Assembly: GCA_021298875.1 (NCBI GenBank)
Contig: JAJTHJ010000043.1
Coordinates: 1 to 7,423, forward strand
Source of the DNA: Burkholderiales bacterium
Lineage (GTDB): Bacteria; Pseudomonadota; Gammaproteobacteria; Burkholderiales; Burkholderiaceae_F
Direction: 5' to 3'
Length of the DNA stretch: 7,423 bases
Numbering within the stretch: position 1 is the stretch's first letter; the number at the start of each line of letters is the position of its first letter. Positions 1 to 5,883 of the stretch are shown in pieces. The position numbers and the translations under genes were made by a program. The notes below the pieces were generated by a model. It did no database searches and was not told the DNA's origin. It worked only from the letters and a program-made list of their open reading frames with translations.

Positions 1-31
1 TCGGTGATCGGTGATCGGTGATCGGTGATCG
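1..31. repeat. Heptamer tandem repeat (TCGGTGA, about 4.4 copies)
   Basis: Four perfect head-to-tail copies of TCGGTGA plus a 3-nt partial copy start at the very first base, so the array may continue to the left of the window. Every unit junction creates a GATC (at 6, 13, 20 and 27). Every unit carries TGA, and because 7 is not a multiple of 3 all three forward frames are closed within 21 bases. The array is therefore non-coding on the forward strand, or is the tail of an upstream gene. It ends 17 nt before the proposed methyltransferase start. Confidence 0.9.
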
Positions 32-48
32 CCACAATGGGTTGAGTC

Positions 49-645
49 ATGGATCATCGCCCGGGCGGGCATCGTATGGATAGCGCCGCCGTGTCGTCGT
101 GGATCGCACACTTCGCGCAGCTTGTCGCTCCGGCAAGCACGGTGCTCGATGTGGCCTGTGGCGGCGGACGCCATGCCAAGTTCCTTGCTGCGCGCGGTTG
201 CCGTGTCGATGCCGTCGATCACGACGCCGCGTTGGCGGCGCAGTTCGCCGGTTGGCCGGCGATCCGCTTTCTCGCCGCCGACATCGAAGCCGGCTCCTGG
301 CCTTACGCTGGCCGCAGCTTTGACGCGGTGATCGTCACGAACTACCTGAACCGGCCATTGCTGCCGATGCTTGCCGCGGCGATCGCGCCGGGTGGGGTGC
401 TGCTGTACGAGACGTTTGCCGTCGGCCACGAGCGTTACGGACGGCCGCGCAACCCGGACTTTCTGCTGCGGCCGCGCGAACTGCTGGCCGCGTTTGCCGA
501 CCTGCATGTGCTGGCCTTCGAAGACGGGGTGGTCGCGCAGCCTGCGCCGGCGCGGGTGCAGCGGCTGGCGGCAGTGCGCGCGAGCGCCGACGATCACGCC
601 CGGTTACAACTCGCTGCACCGGCTCCGGAGGGGCACGCGCTGTAA
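49..645 (+). CDS. Class I SAM-dependent methyltransferase
   Basis: This is a predicted soluble, cytoplasmic methyl transferase of 198 residues with a Rossmann fold. Seen: motif I VLDVACGGGRH (32-42) for S-adenosylmethionine, an acidic residue after strand 2 (VDAVD, D57), motif III AADIE (76-80), motif IV FDAVIVTNYL (91-100), then GGVLLYETF (115-123) and a GRPRNPDFLLRPRELL segment (131-146). These recall TehB-like methyltransferases often annotated only as class I enzymes; the substrate is not readable from sequence. A stop codon at 43-45 limits the frame upstream, so the start is ATG 49 or ATG 76 (residue 10). Neither has a strong Shine-Dalgarno sequence, and the later start would lose nothing from the fold. 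dapA starts 41 nt downstream in the same direction, so co-transcription is possible. Confidence 0.85.
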   Translation: MDHRPGGHRMDSAAVSSWIAHFAQLVAPASTVLDVACGGGRHAKFLAARGCRVDAVDHDAALAAQFAGWPAIRFLAADIEAGSWPYAGRSFDAVIVTNYLNRPLLPMLAAAIAPGGVLLYETFAVGHERYGRPRNPDFLLRPRELLAAFADLHVLAFEDGVVAQPAPARVQRLAAVRASADDHARLQLAAPAPEGHAL

Positions 646-686
646 ACTCGCAGCTACCATATTCAGTCCATAGCAAGAGTTCACGC
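646..686 (+). promoter_or_regulatory. AT-rich dapA leader with ribosome binding site
   Basis: The 41-nt gap between the methyltransferase stop and dapA is visibly richer in A and T than its surroundings. It holds AAGAG at 675-679, seven bases before ATG 687, which is the likely ribosome binding site. TACCAT (655-660) and CATATT (658-663) each match the -10 consensus at four of six bases, but no convincing -35 lies at the right distance. An internal dapA promoter is possible but unproven. No lysine riboswitch could fit in this gap. Confidence 0.35.
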
Positions 687-1562
687 ATGATCAGCGGCAG
701 CCTAGTGGCGATCGTCACCCCGATGCATGAAGACGGGTCGATCGACTACGACTCGTACCGGCGCCTGATCGAATGGCACATCGCCGAGGGCACCAACGGC
801 CTCGTCGCCGTCGGCACCACCGGCGAGTCGCCGACCGTCGATCCGCAAGAGCAGGGCGAACTGATCCGCGTGGCGGTGGAAACCGCCGGCAAGCGCGTGC
901 CCATCATCGCCGGCACCGGCGCCAATTCGACGCGCGAAGCCATTGAGTTCACCGAGTACGCGAGAAAGGTCGGTGCCGACGCCTCGCTGCAAGTCGTGCC
1001 CTACTACAACAAGCCGACGCAGGAGGGCTTGTACCGGCACTTTTGCGCGGTCGCGGAGGCGGTCGATCTGCCGGTGATTCTGTACAACGTGCCGGGGCGG
1101 ACGGTGGCCGACCTGGCCACCGACACCACCGTGCGGCTGGCGCAGGTGCCCGGCATCGTCGGGCTGAAGGACGCCACCGGCGACCTAGTGCGCGCCACCG
1201 ACCTGCTCAAGCGCCTGCCCAAGCACTTTGCCGTCTACAGCGGCTGCGACGACAGCGCGCTGCTGCTGATGCTGCTGGGCGGCCATGGCGTGATTTCGGT
1301 CACCGCCAACGTCGCACCGCGGCTCTTTGCCGACTTCTGCAAAGCCGCGCTGGCGGGCGATCTGGAGCAGGCGCGGGCGTTGAACAACCGGCTGTTGCCG
1401 CTGAACACCAAGCTCTTCGTCGAGGCCAACCCGATCCCGGTCAAATGGGCGTTGCAGCGGATGGGTCGCATCGGCGGCGGCATCCGCCTGCCGCTGGTGC
1501 CGCTGTCGGCGACGCAGCAGCCGGTGCTGGAAGCGGCACTTCAAGAGTCCGGTCTGCTGTGA
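687..1562 (+). CDS. dapA: 4-hydroxy-tetrahydrodipicolinate synthase
   Basis: DapA condenses pyruvate with L-aspartate-4-semialdehyde, the first committed step to diaminopimelate and lysine, in the cytoplasm; the family is usually a TIM-barrel homotetramer. The 291-residue product aligns with the Escherichia coli enzyme with the same numbering at key sites: Schiff-base Lys161 (IVGLKDATGD), Thr44-Thr45 (GTTGES), Tyr107 (PYYNKP), and Tyr133 and Arg138 in LYNVPGR. Also seen are the IAGTGANST segment (74-82) and the GGHGVISVTANVAPR segment (198-212). Length is normal and nothing is missing. ATG 687 is backed by AAGAG upstream and by the standard N-terminus (MISGSLVAIVTP). bamC follows after 20 nt, the same order as dapA-bamC (nlpB/dapX) in E. 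coli, so the two are very likely one transcript. Confidence 0.98.
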   Translation: MISGSLVAIVTPMHEDGSIDYDSYRRLIEWHIAEGTNGLVAVGTTGESPTVDPQEQGELIRVAVETAGKRVPIIAGTGANSTREAIEFTEYARKVGADASLQVVPYYNKPTQEGLYRHFCAVAEAVDLPVILYNVPGRTVADLATDTTVRLAQVPGIVGLKDATGDLVRATDLLKRLPKHFAVYSGCDDSALLLMLLGGHGVISVTANVAPRLFADFCKAALAGDLEQARALNNRLLPLNTKLFVEANPIPVKWALQRMGRIGGGIRLPLVPLSATQQPVLEAALQESGLL

Positions 1563-1567
1563 CCGGC

Positions 1568-1574
1568 GAGGGAG
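1568..1574 (+). promoter_or_regulatory. Ribosome binding site of bamC
   Basis: GAGGGAG lies in the dapA-bamC gap with its GGAG core eight bases before ATG 1583. The bamC frame is open upstream to 1043, inside dapA, so this site together with the signal peptide that follows it fixes the true start at 1583. Confidence 0.8.
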
Positions 1575-1582
1575 AACGAGCG

Positions 1583-2785
1583 ATGCGCACGGGTGTGCAA
1601 ACGATGCGCGGTACGGCGCTGGCCCTGCTGTCCGTCGCCTTGGCGGCGTGCAGTTCGCTGGGGTTGGAAAGCGACAAGATCGACTACAAGGCCGTCGACC
1701 GGCAAAAGCCGCTGGACATCCCGCCCGACCTGACGCAACTGCCGACCAACGACCGCTTTGCCGTTCCGGGAGCGGTGTCGGCGTCGGAGTTGCAGGCGCG
1801 CCAGCAGGCGGTGCGTCCGGCGGCCGCGACGGCACCCGCCGCGGCGGCCAATGCGACCCCGGCTGCGGCGGTGGCGGGCAACGTCGTTCCGCCTGGCCAG
1901 GTCGCGCGGCTGGAGCGCAGCGGCTCGCAGCGCTGGCTGGTCGTCAACCTGCCGCCGGAGAAGACGTTCGAAGAAGTTGTCGATTTCTGGCGCTCGGTCG
2001 GGCTCGGGGTCGAGCGCGAGAACCCGCAGACCGGTGTGATCGAAACCGTGTGGGCGGAGAACCGCGCCAAACTGCCGCAGGACATCATCCGCAGCACGAT
2101 CGGCAAGGTCTTCGACTTCGCCTACTCCACCGGCGAGCAAGACAAGTACCGTGCGCGCATCGAGCGCACGGCCGACGGCAACTCCGAGGTCTTCATCAGC
2201 CATCGCGGCATGATCGAGGTCTACGCCGATAGCGAGAAAGTCACCACCCGCTGGCAGCCACGCCCGGCCGACCCCGAACTCGAAGCCGAGATGCTGCAAC
2301 GCCTGGCGACGCGCTTGAATCAGCCCGCCGGTCAGGCCACCGCCGCCCGCCGCCCGCCCGCCGGCTCCGCCGGTGCCGCTACGGCCGCCGCCAGCACGCC
2401 GGAGACGACCCGCATGGTGCAAAGCCCCGACGGGCGCAACGTGCGCTTGCAGGTGGACGAGAACCTCGATCGCGCGTGGCGGCGCGTCGGCCTGGCGCTC
2501 GACCGCGGTGGCTTTACCGTCGAGGACCGCGACCGGGCGCGCGGCTTCTATCTGGTGCGTTACCTCGATCCCGACTACGAGGCCAAGCAGCGGGAGAAGC
2601 AGGGTTTCTTCTCACGTCTGTTCGGTGGCGAGGCGAAGGTCGAAGCGCCACAGTTTCGCGTCCAGCTGACCGATGCCGGCAACGGCCGCACCGACATCGC
2701 CGTGCTGGACAAGGACGGCAATCCGACCATCGGCTCCGCCGTGGATCGGATGCTCGCGCTGTTGCGCGACCAGCTGCGCACGTAA
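1583..2785 (+). CDS. bamC: Outer membrane protein assembly factor BamC (lipoprotein)
   Basis: BamC is a lipoprotein of the BAM complex, which folds beta-barrel proteins into the outer membrane; it binds BamD. The 400-residue product starts with a lipoprotein signal peptide ending in the lipobox LAAC (20-23), so Cys23 is the predicted lipidated residue. The segment YKAVDRQKPLDIPPDLTQLP (35-54) is the family's conserved extended N-terminal stretch that packs on BamD. An Ala/Pro-rich linker (about 76-103) leads to the first helix-grip domain (about 104-246). A second low-complexity linker (about 247-275) leads to the second helix-grip domain (about 280-400). The product is longer than the E. coli protein (about 344 residues), mainly through these linkers. 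An alternative start is Met8 (1604), which would also leave a usable signal peptide. It sits between dapA and the MBL-fold gene with short gaps on both sides. Confidence 0.93.
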   Translation: MRTGVQTMRGTALALLSVALAACSSLGLESDKIDYKAVDRQKPLDIPPDLTQLPTNDRFAVPGAVSASELQARQQAVRPAAATAPAAAANATPAAAVAGNVVPPGQVARLERSGSQRWLVVNLPPEKTFEEVVDFWRSVGLGVERENPQTGVIETVWAENRAKLPQDIIRSTIGKVFDFAYSTGEQDKYRARIERTADGNSEVFISHRGMIEVYADSEKVTTRWQPRPADPELEAEMLQRLATRLNQPAGQATAARRPPAGSAGAATAAASTPETTRMVQSPDGRNVRLQVDENLDRAWRRVGLALDRGGFTVEDRDRARGFYLVRYLDPDYEAKQREKQGFFSRLFGGEAKVEAPQFRVQLTDAGNGRTDIAVLDKDGNPTIGSAVDRMLALLRDQLRT

Positions 2786-2790
2786 CGCGC

Positions 2791-2796
2791 GGGTGG
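2791..2796 (+). promoter_or_regulatory. Weak ribosome binding site favouring GTG 2805
   Basis: GGGTGG ends eight bases before GTG 2805 and is the only purine-rich stretch in the short bamC-MBL gap. The alternative GTG at 2793 lies inside this stretch and has no Shine-Dalgarno sequence of its own. This is modest evidence for the later start. Confidence 0.4.
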
Positions 2797-2804
2797 CGCG
2801 CCGC

Positions 2805-3578
2805 GTGCTGCGCTTCTGCTCGCTCGGCTCCGGCAGCGCTGGCAACGCCCTCGTCGTCGAGGCGCGCAATGGCTTGTGCACGACCCGCATCCTGGTCGAT
2901 AACGGCTTCGGCTGGCGGGCGCTGAACCAGCGCCTGCACCGTGCAGGTCTGACCTGCGCGTCGCTTGACGCGATCATCGTCACGCACGAGCACGGCGACC
3001 ACAGCGGCGGCGTGCATGGCGTGCTGCGGCAGACCGATCTGCTCGTGTATGCGTCGGCGGGTACGGCAGCCGCGGCCGGCTTCAAGCGCGCGGCCCGCTG
3101 GCGCCCGTTGCAGGCCGGCGTCACCACCGATCTGGGTGGCCTTGCCATTCATCCCGTCGCCGTCCCGCACGATGCGGCCGAGCCGTTGCAGTTCGTCTTC
3201 GACGACGGCGACCGCCGCCTCGGGTTGCTGACGGACACCGGGATGCCAACGCCGAGCATCGCCAGTGCGCTGTCCGGCGTCGCGGCGCTGATCCTCGAAT
3301 GCAACCACGACGAGGACCTGTTGGCCCAAAGCTGCTATCCGCCGTTCTTGCGGCAACGGATCGCTGGCGACCACGGGCACCTGTCCAACCGACAGGCCGC
3401 GCAGTTGCTGCACGCGATCGATCGCCGCCATCTGCGGCAGATCGTCGCCGCACATCTGAGCCGGGAGAACAACCGGCCCGAACTGGCGCAGGCCGCACTG
3501 GCGAAGGCCGTTGGAGGCGATCCGGAAGATATCGCCGTCGCCGATCAGGACCGCGGTTCAGGCTGGCTCGACGTGTAG
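2805..3578 (+). CDS. MBL-fold metallo-hydrolase, YycJ/WalJ-like
   Basis: This is a predicted cytoplasmic two-metal hydrolase or nuclease of the metallo-beta-lactamase fold, 257 residues from GTG 2805. Seen: the N-terminal LRFCSLGSGSAGN (2-14); metal motif THEHGDH (60-66, giving His61, His63, Asp65, His66); VPHDA (120-124, His122); LLTDTG (141-146, bridging Asp144); LECNHD (164-169); GDHGHLSN (188-195); and AAHLSRENN (215-223, His217). DTG, ESNHD-like, GHxSN and HLSxxNN in this order match YycJ/WalJ of Firmicutes, for which 5'-3' exonuclease activity has been reported. The substrate here is unproven. No ATG is available near the conserved N-terminus; GTG 2793 would add four residues. It starts 19 nt after bamC, so it is probably the last gene of the dapA-bamC transcript. 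Confidence 0.9.
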   Translation: MLRFCSLGSGSAGNALVVEARNGLCTTRILVDNGFGWRALNQRLHRAGLTCASLDAIIVTHEHGDHSGGVHGVLRQTDLLVYASAGTAAAAGFKRAARWRPLQAGVTTDLGGLAIHPVAVPHDAAEPLQFVFDDGDRRLGLLTDTGMPTPSIASALSGVAALILECNHDEDLLAQSCYPPFLRQRIAGDHGHLSNRQAAQLLHAIDRRHLRQIVAAHLSRENNRPELAQAALAKAVGGDPEDIAVADQDRGSGWLDV

Positions 3579-3702
3579 CGACGCCGGCGTGGGTGGAGCT
3601 CTCCGGCGCCCTGTGGCGAAGCGCAGCAAGGGTGCGGGTGATCCTCGGGCCCGGTGACCTGGCCGACGCTGTCGGCAGACGCACGCGGGCAGGATCAGCA
3701 GA
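3579..3702 (+). other. 3' untranslated region after the MBL gene, with two inverted repeats
   Basis: No gene or tRNA is recognisable here. Two perfect 6-bp inverted repeats are present. CGCCGG (3582-3587) pairs with CCGGCG (3603-3608) across a 15-nt loop, and GCCGAC (3662-3667) pairs with GTCGGC (3671-3676) across a GCT loop. Neither has a T-tract after it, so they are not terminators by themselves. The real terminator follows at 3703. Confidence 0.45.
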
Positions 3703-3730
3703 AAAAAGGGCCGTCTAAGAGGCCCTTTTT
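3703..3730. terminator. Bidirectional intrinsic terminator
   Basis: A perfect 10-bp stem AAAAAGGGCC (3703-3712) pairs with GGCCCTTTTT (3721-3730) around the 8-nt loop GTCTAAGA. The GC core with flanking A- and T-tracts gives a U-tract on either strand: five T forward and six T reverse (A-run from 3702). It lies downstream of both converging units, 124 nt past the MBL stop and 18 nt past the lipoprotein stop. Confidence 0.92.
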
Positions 3731-3748
3731 CATTCGCGGCGAACGCGC

Positions 3749-4096
3749 TTACTTCTTGACCGCTTCCTTCGTCTTGTCGGCCGCGTCCTTGGCGACTGCC
3801 TTGGCCTTGTCGGCAGCCTCCTTCGTCGCGTCCACTGCTGCGCCAGCGGCCTCTTTGGTGGCGGTCGCGGCCTTGTCGGCGGCTTCCTTGGTTGCGTCTA
3901 CTGCCTGCTTCGTGGCATTGGCCGCGGCATCGGCAGCTTCCTTGGTGGCGGCCGCAGCTTTGTCCGCGGCTTCTTTGGTTGCGGCAGCAGCCTTGTCAGC
4001 GGCTTCCTTCGCGGCATCGGCAGCCGTCGGAGCGGGCTTGCCGCAAGCGGCCAAAGTTGCGACCACGATCGAGGCAAGAATCAAGGACTTCTTCAT
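3749..4096 (-). CDS. Small Ala/Lys-rich lipoprotein with 11-residue repeats
   Basis: The 115-residue product has a lipoprotein signal peptide (MKKSLILASIVVATLAAC) with lipobox LAAC at 15-18, so Cys18 is the predicted lipidated residue. After GKPAPTAADAA the rest (30-115) is one unbroken run of K-E-A-A-D-K-A-type repeats without proline. It is about 40% alanine overall with many Lys, Glu and Asp, and is therefore predicted to be one long amphipathic helix or coiled coil. There is no cysteine after Cys18 and no aromatic residue anywhere. The chain ends Val-Lys-Lys. I do not recognise a named family; the repeats resemble LEA group 3 or apolipoprotein-type undecads. ATG 4096 is chosen over an upstream ATG at 4144 because it starts the signal peptide and has AAAAAGG seven bases before it. 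It lies downstream of the roxA unit on the same strand and could be read from its own promoter or by read-through. Confidence 0.85.
   Translation of the reverse strand: MKKSLILASIVVATLAACGKPAPTAADAAKEAADKAAAATKEAADKAAAATKEAADAAANATKQAVDATKEAADKAATATKEAAGAAVDATKEAADKAKAVAKDAADKTKEAVKK
3758..4009 (-). repeat. Hendecad (33-bp) coding repeats in the lipoprotein gene
   Basis: Repeat units start at Lys30, 41, 52, 63, 70, 81, 92 and 103: three units of 11 residues, one of 7, then four of 11. The first two encode the identical peptide KEAADKAAAAT but differ at 5 of 33 bases, all in third codon positions. The later copies vary (KEAADAAANAT, KEAAGAAVDAT, KEAADKAKAVA, KDAADKTKEAV). The repetition is thus kept at peptide level rather than being a fresh DNA duplication. 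Confidence 0.85.
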
Positions 4097-4246
4097 GGCA
4101 ATACCTTTTTGGAGTCGGGGTGAACGGTGATCTCGTAGAACCAATTTGCACCAGCCGGCGTGGGCCGTTTGGTGAAAGGGCGCGCAGTATATCCGCTTTG
4201 CTGCGGCGCACTACGGGTTTTCTCTAAAGGAATTGCTCGACAAGGC
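4097..4246 (-). promoter_or_regulatory. Lipoprotein upstream region with RBS and candidate -10
   Basis: This 150-nt gap holds no gene. On the reverse strand AAAAAGG (4104-4110) is a good ribosome binding site for ATG 4096. TATACT (4186-4191) matches the -10 consensus at five of six bases and would give a leader of roughly 80 nt, but the hexamer 17 bases upstream (GTAGTG) is a poor -35. Between them CACCA (4149-4153) and TGGTG (4170-4174) form an inverted repeat that extends to TTT/AAA with one bulged base. No terminator is evident after the upstream 168-residue protein gene, so read-through from roxA is possible. Confidence 0.4.
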
Positions 4247-4753
4247 TCACAGTCCGAGCAGGGACACCGGCAGGTTGTGCCCCGCCATTTGCCATCGGCG
4301 ATCGAAGCCGGCGATGGCCGCCTGCACGCGCGCCGGTTCGTCGGTGAGCGAGGCAGTGCCCGTGGTCTGGGCGGCGGCGGCGTCGAGCAACCAGAGCGAA
4401 TCGACCGCAGCGAAGCTGTCGTTACCGACCGGATCGTCGGTGCCAGCGACGCGCAACTCGAGCGCGTGCGGCAACAGCCGTTGCAGCGCGCGCAGGCGGT
4501 CGGCGCGACGCTCCAGCCATTCGACTTCGTCCACCAGGCACTGGACCCGCGCCGTGCGCCGCGCGAGCAGGAAGGCCTTGAGCGCCTCGACCGTCGCCCG
4601 GCTCGACAAGCCGAAGACGGCCAGGTCGCGATCGGCGTAAATCAGCCGCTGCCGGCCCACGCTCAGCATTGCCTGCACGTGTGCGGCAATAGCCGTCGGC
4701 CCGGCCACGGGGCCGCGTTGCAGCGTCGCTGGTGGTGAGGGCGGGTGGTCCAT
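4247..4753 (-). CDS. Uncharacterised 168-residue protein coupled to roxA (possibly DUF7931-like)
   Basis: I cannot name a function. The product has no signal peptide, membrane segment or cysteine cluster. After a Pro-rich N-terminus (1-20) it shows an alpha/beta pattern: a helix (about 20-34), strand RLIYAD (36-41), a helix ending ALKAFLLARRTA (57-68), strand VQCLVD (70-75), a helix ERRADRLRALQRLLP (81-95), strand LELRVA (98-103), and then NDSFAAVDSLWLLD (111-124), TASLTDEPARVQ (133-144) and a Trp-containing C-terminal helix. This order resembles the PLD-like fold called DUF7931, recalled from memory and not verified; no HKD catalytic motif is seen. ATG 4753 shares its A with the roxA stop (TGATG), so translation is probably coupled; a longer frame from 4828 would overlap roxA and is less likely. 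It is probably cytoplasmic. Confidence 0.75.
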   Translation of the reverse strand: MDHPPSPPATLQRGPVAGPTAIAAHVQAMLSVGRQRLIYADRDLAVFGLSSRATVEALKAFLLARRTARVQCLVDEVEWLERRADRLRALQRLLPHALELRVAGTDDPVGNDSFAAVDSLWLLDAAAAQTTGTASLTDEPARVQAAIAGFDRRWQMAGHNLPVSLLGL

Positions 4754-5883
4754 CAGCGTGGGCCGAGCCAGCCGGCCTGGAGCCATTCGCCCAGCAGGCC
4801 AAGCACGGCCGGCGAGAGCGTGCGGCACTGTTCCGCTTCCAGCATGCGGCGGTCGGCCAGCGCGCGTAGGACGGCTGCGGTGCCGGCCGTGGCCCGGTGC
4901 ACTTCGCCATTAATGCCGAATAGCCGGCCCGAATACATCAGTCGCGTGCGCGGGTCGAGCCGCACGCCGTGCGTGCGGATCAGCGCGACGCGCTTCGACG
5001 CCGGCAAGCGCTGCGCAGTGAACACGGCGTCCCCTTTTGGCTCCGACAGTGCCGCCAGCAGCAGTTCGCGGGTGTCGGTGAGCGTCGGGCGCAACGCGCA
5101 AAGCTTGCTCCGGGCCTGGTCGATCAGCGTCGGCGGCAGCGCAGCCGGGCGCCGCGTCGCCGGCAGGCCCGGGTCGGTCAGGTTGGCGCGCCACCCAGGC
5201 TGCACAGTGAGGGCGTCGAGCCAGCGTTCGGCCAGATCGCCCAGCGTCGGCGCGCGAAAACCGACCGAGCAGGTGATGCAATCGCCGCCGACTGCCGTGC
5301 CCTCGTGGGCGACGTTCGGCGGCAGGTAGAGCAGATCGCCCGGCTCCAGCACCCACTCCTCGGTCGGGCGAAAGTCGGCCAGGATCTTCAGCGGCAGCCC
5401 CGGCACTTCGGCCAGATCGCGCTGCCGGCCGATCCGCCAGCGGCGCCGCCCCTGCACCTGGATCAGGAACACGTCGTACGAATCGACGTGCGGCCCCACG
5501 CCGCCGCCGTCGCTGGCGTAACTGGCCATCAGATCGTCGAGCCGCGCATCGGCGATGAAGCGGAAGCGCGCGAGCAACTCCGCCGCCGCCGGGACCCAGG
5601 CTTCCAACCCCTGCACCAGCACCGTCCAGCCGGGCCGCGCGGGCGAAGGCAGCCGCGCCAGCGGCCCGTGCTTGAGCTGCCAGCGCCCGTCGGTGGCGGT
5701 CACCAGCCGCGACTGCACCTCGGCCCGCCGGGCCAGCGCGAACAGCGTGGCGCGATCCACCGGCGGCGGCAGTGCCGGCAGCGCGCCGCGTACCAGCAGC
5801 GGCCGGCGCTGCCAAGTGCGGCGCATGAACTGCGCCACCGGCAGGCGGCCGAGATGGGTCAGAGGCTGGGGCAGATTCGTCAT
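4753..5883 (-). CDS. roxA: JmjC/cupin ribosomal protein uL16 3-hydroxylase, RoxA (YcfD)-like
   Basis: RoxA is an Fe(II)- and 2-oxoglutarate-dependent oxygenase; the E. coli enzyme hydroxylates an arginine of ribosomal protein uL16 (L16) in the cytoplasm. The 376-residue product matches that family's length (E. coli YcfD about 373). Seen: N-terminal PVAQFMRRTWQRRPLLVRGA (15-34), a typical opening; the iron ligands H132-V-D134 within GGGVGPHVDSYDVFLIQ (127-143); GRRRWRIG (145-152); and the distal iron ligand His193 in YLPPNVAHEG (186-195). The C-terminal part (about 250-376) has a winged-helix-like region with LFGINGEVHRA (321-331), as expected for YcfD. The frame stays open to 6420, but ATG 5883 gives the standard N-terminus. 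No Shine-Dalgarno sequence precedes it, so leaderless translation is possible. Its stop overlaps the start of the next gene. The substrate is inferred from the family. Confidence 0.88.
   Translation of the reverse strand: MTNLPQPLTHLGRLPVAQFMRRTWQRRPLLVRGALPALPPPVDRATLFALARRAEVQSRLVTATDGRWQLKHGPLARLPSPARPGWTVLVQGLEAWVPAAAELLARFRFIADARLDDLMASYASDGGGVGPHVDSYDVFLIQVQGRRRWRIGRQRDLAEVPGLPLKILADFRPTEEWVLEPGDLLYLPPNVAHEGTAVGGDCITCSVGFRAPTLGDLAERWLDALTVQPGWRANLTDPGLPATRRPAALPPTLIDQARSKLCALRPTLTDTRELLLAALSEPKGDAVFTAQRLPASKRVALIRTHGVRLDPRTRLMYSGRLFGINGEVHRATAGTAAVLRALADRRMLEAEQCRTLSPAVLGLLGEWLQAGWLGPR

Noticed and set aside
1..31. CRISPR or iteron-type array
   Set aside because: Units are 7 bp with no spacers, and no cas or replication gene is visible; it is a simple tandem repeat.
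1043..1582. Upstream extension of the bamC frame inside dapA
   Set aside because: It is open only because of GC-rich sequence; the signal peptide, lipobox and GAGGGAG site place the start at 1583, and dapA is certain in the other frame.
1541..2422. 293-codon reverse-strand frame across bamC
   Set aside because: Arg/Gly-rich shadow of a high-GC gene, with no motif, no ribosome binding site and no support against the clear bamC reading.
3579..3702. tRNA gene in the gap after the MBL gene
   Set aside because: No cloverleaf, no GGTTCGAATCC-type T-arm and no CCA end could be found; only short inverted repeats are present.
3654..4130. Ser/Ala repeat protein on the forward strand opposite the lipoprotein
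   Set aside because: It crosses the terminator, has no signal sequence at its start, and its repeats are the antisense image of the lipoprotein hendecads.
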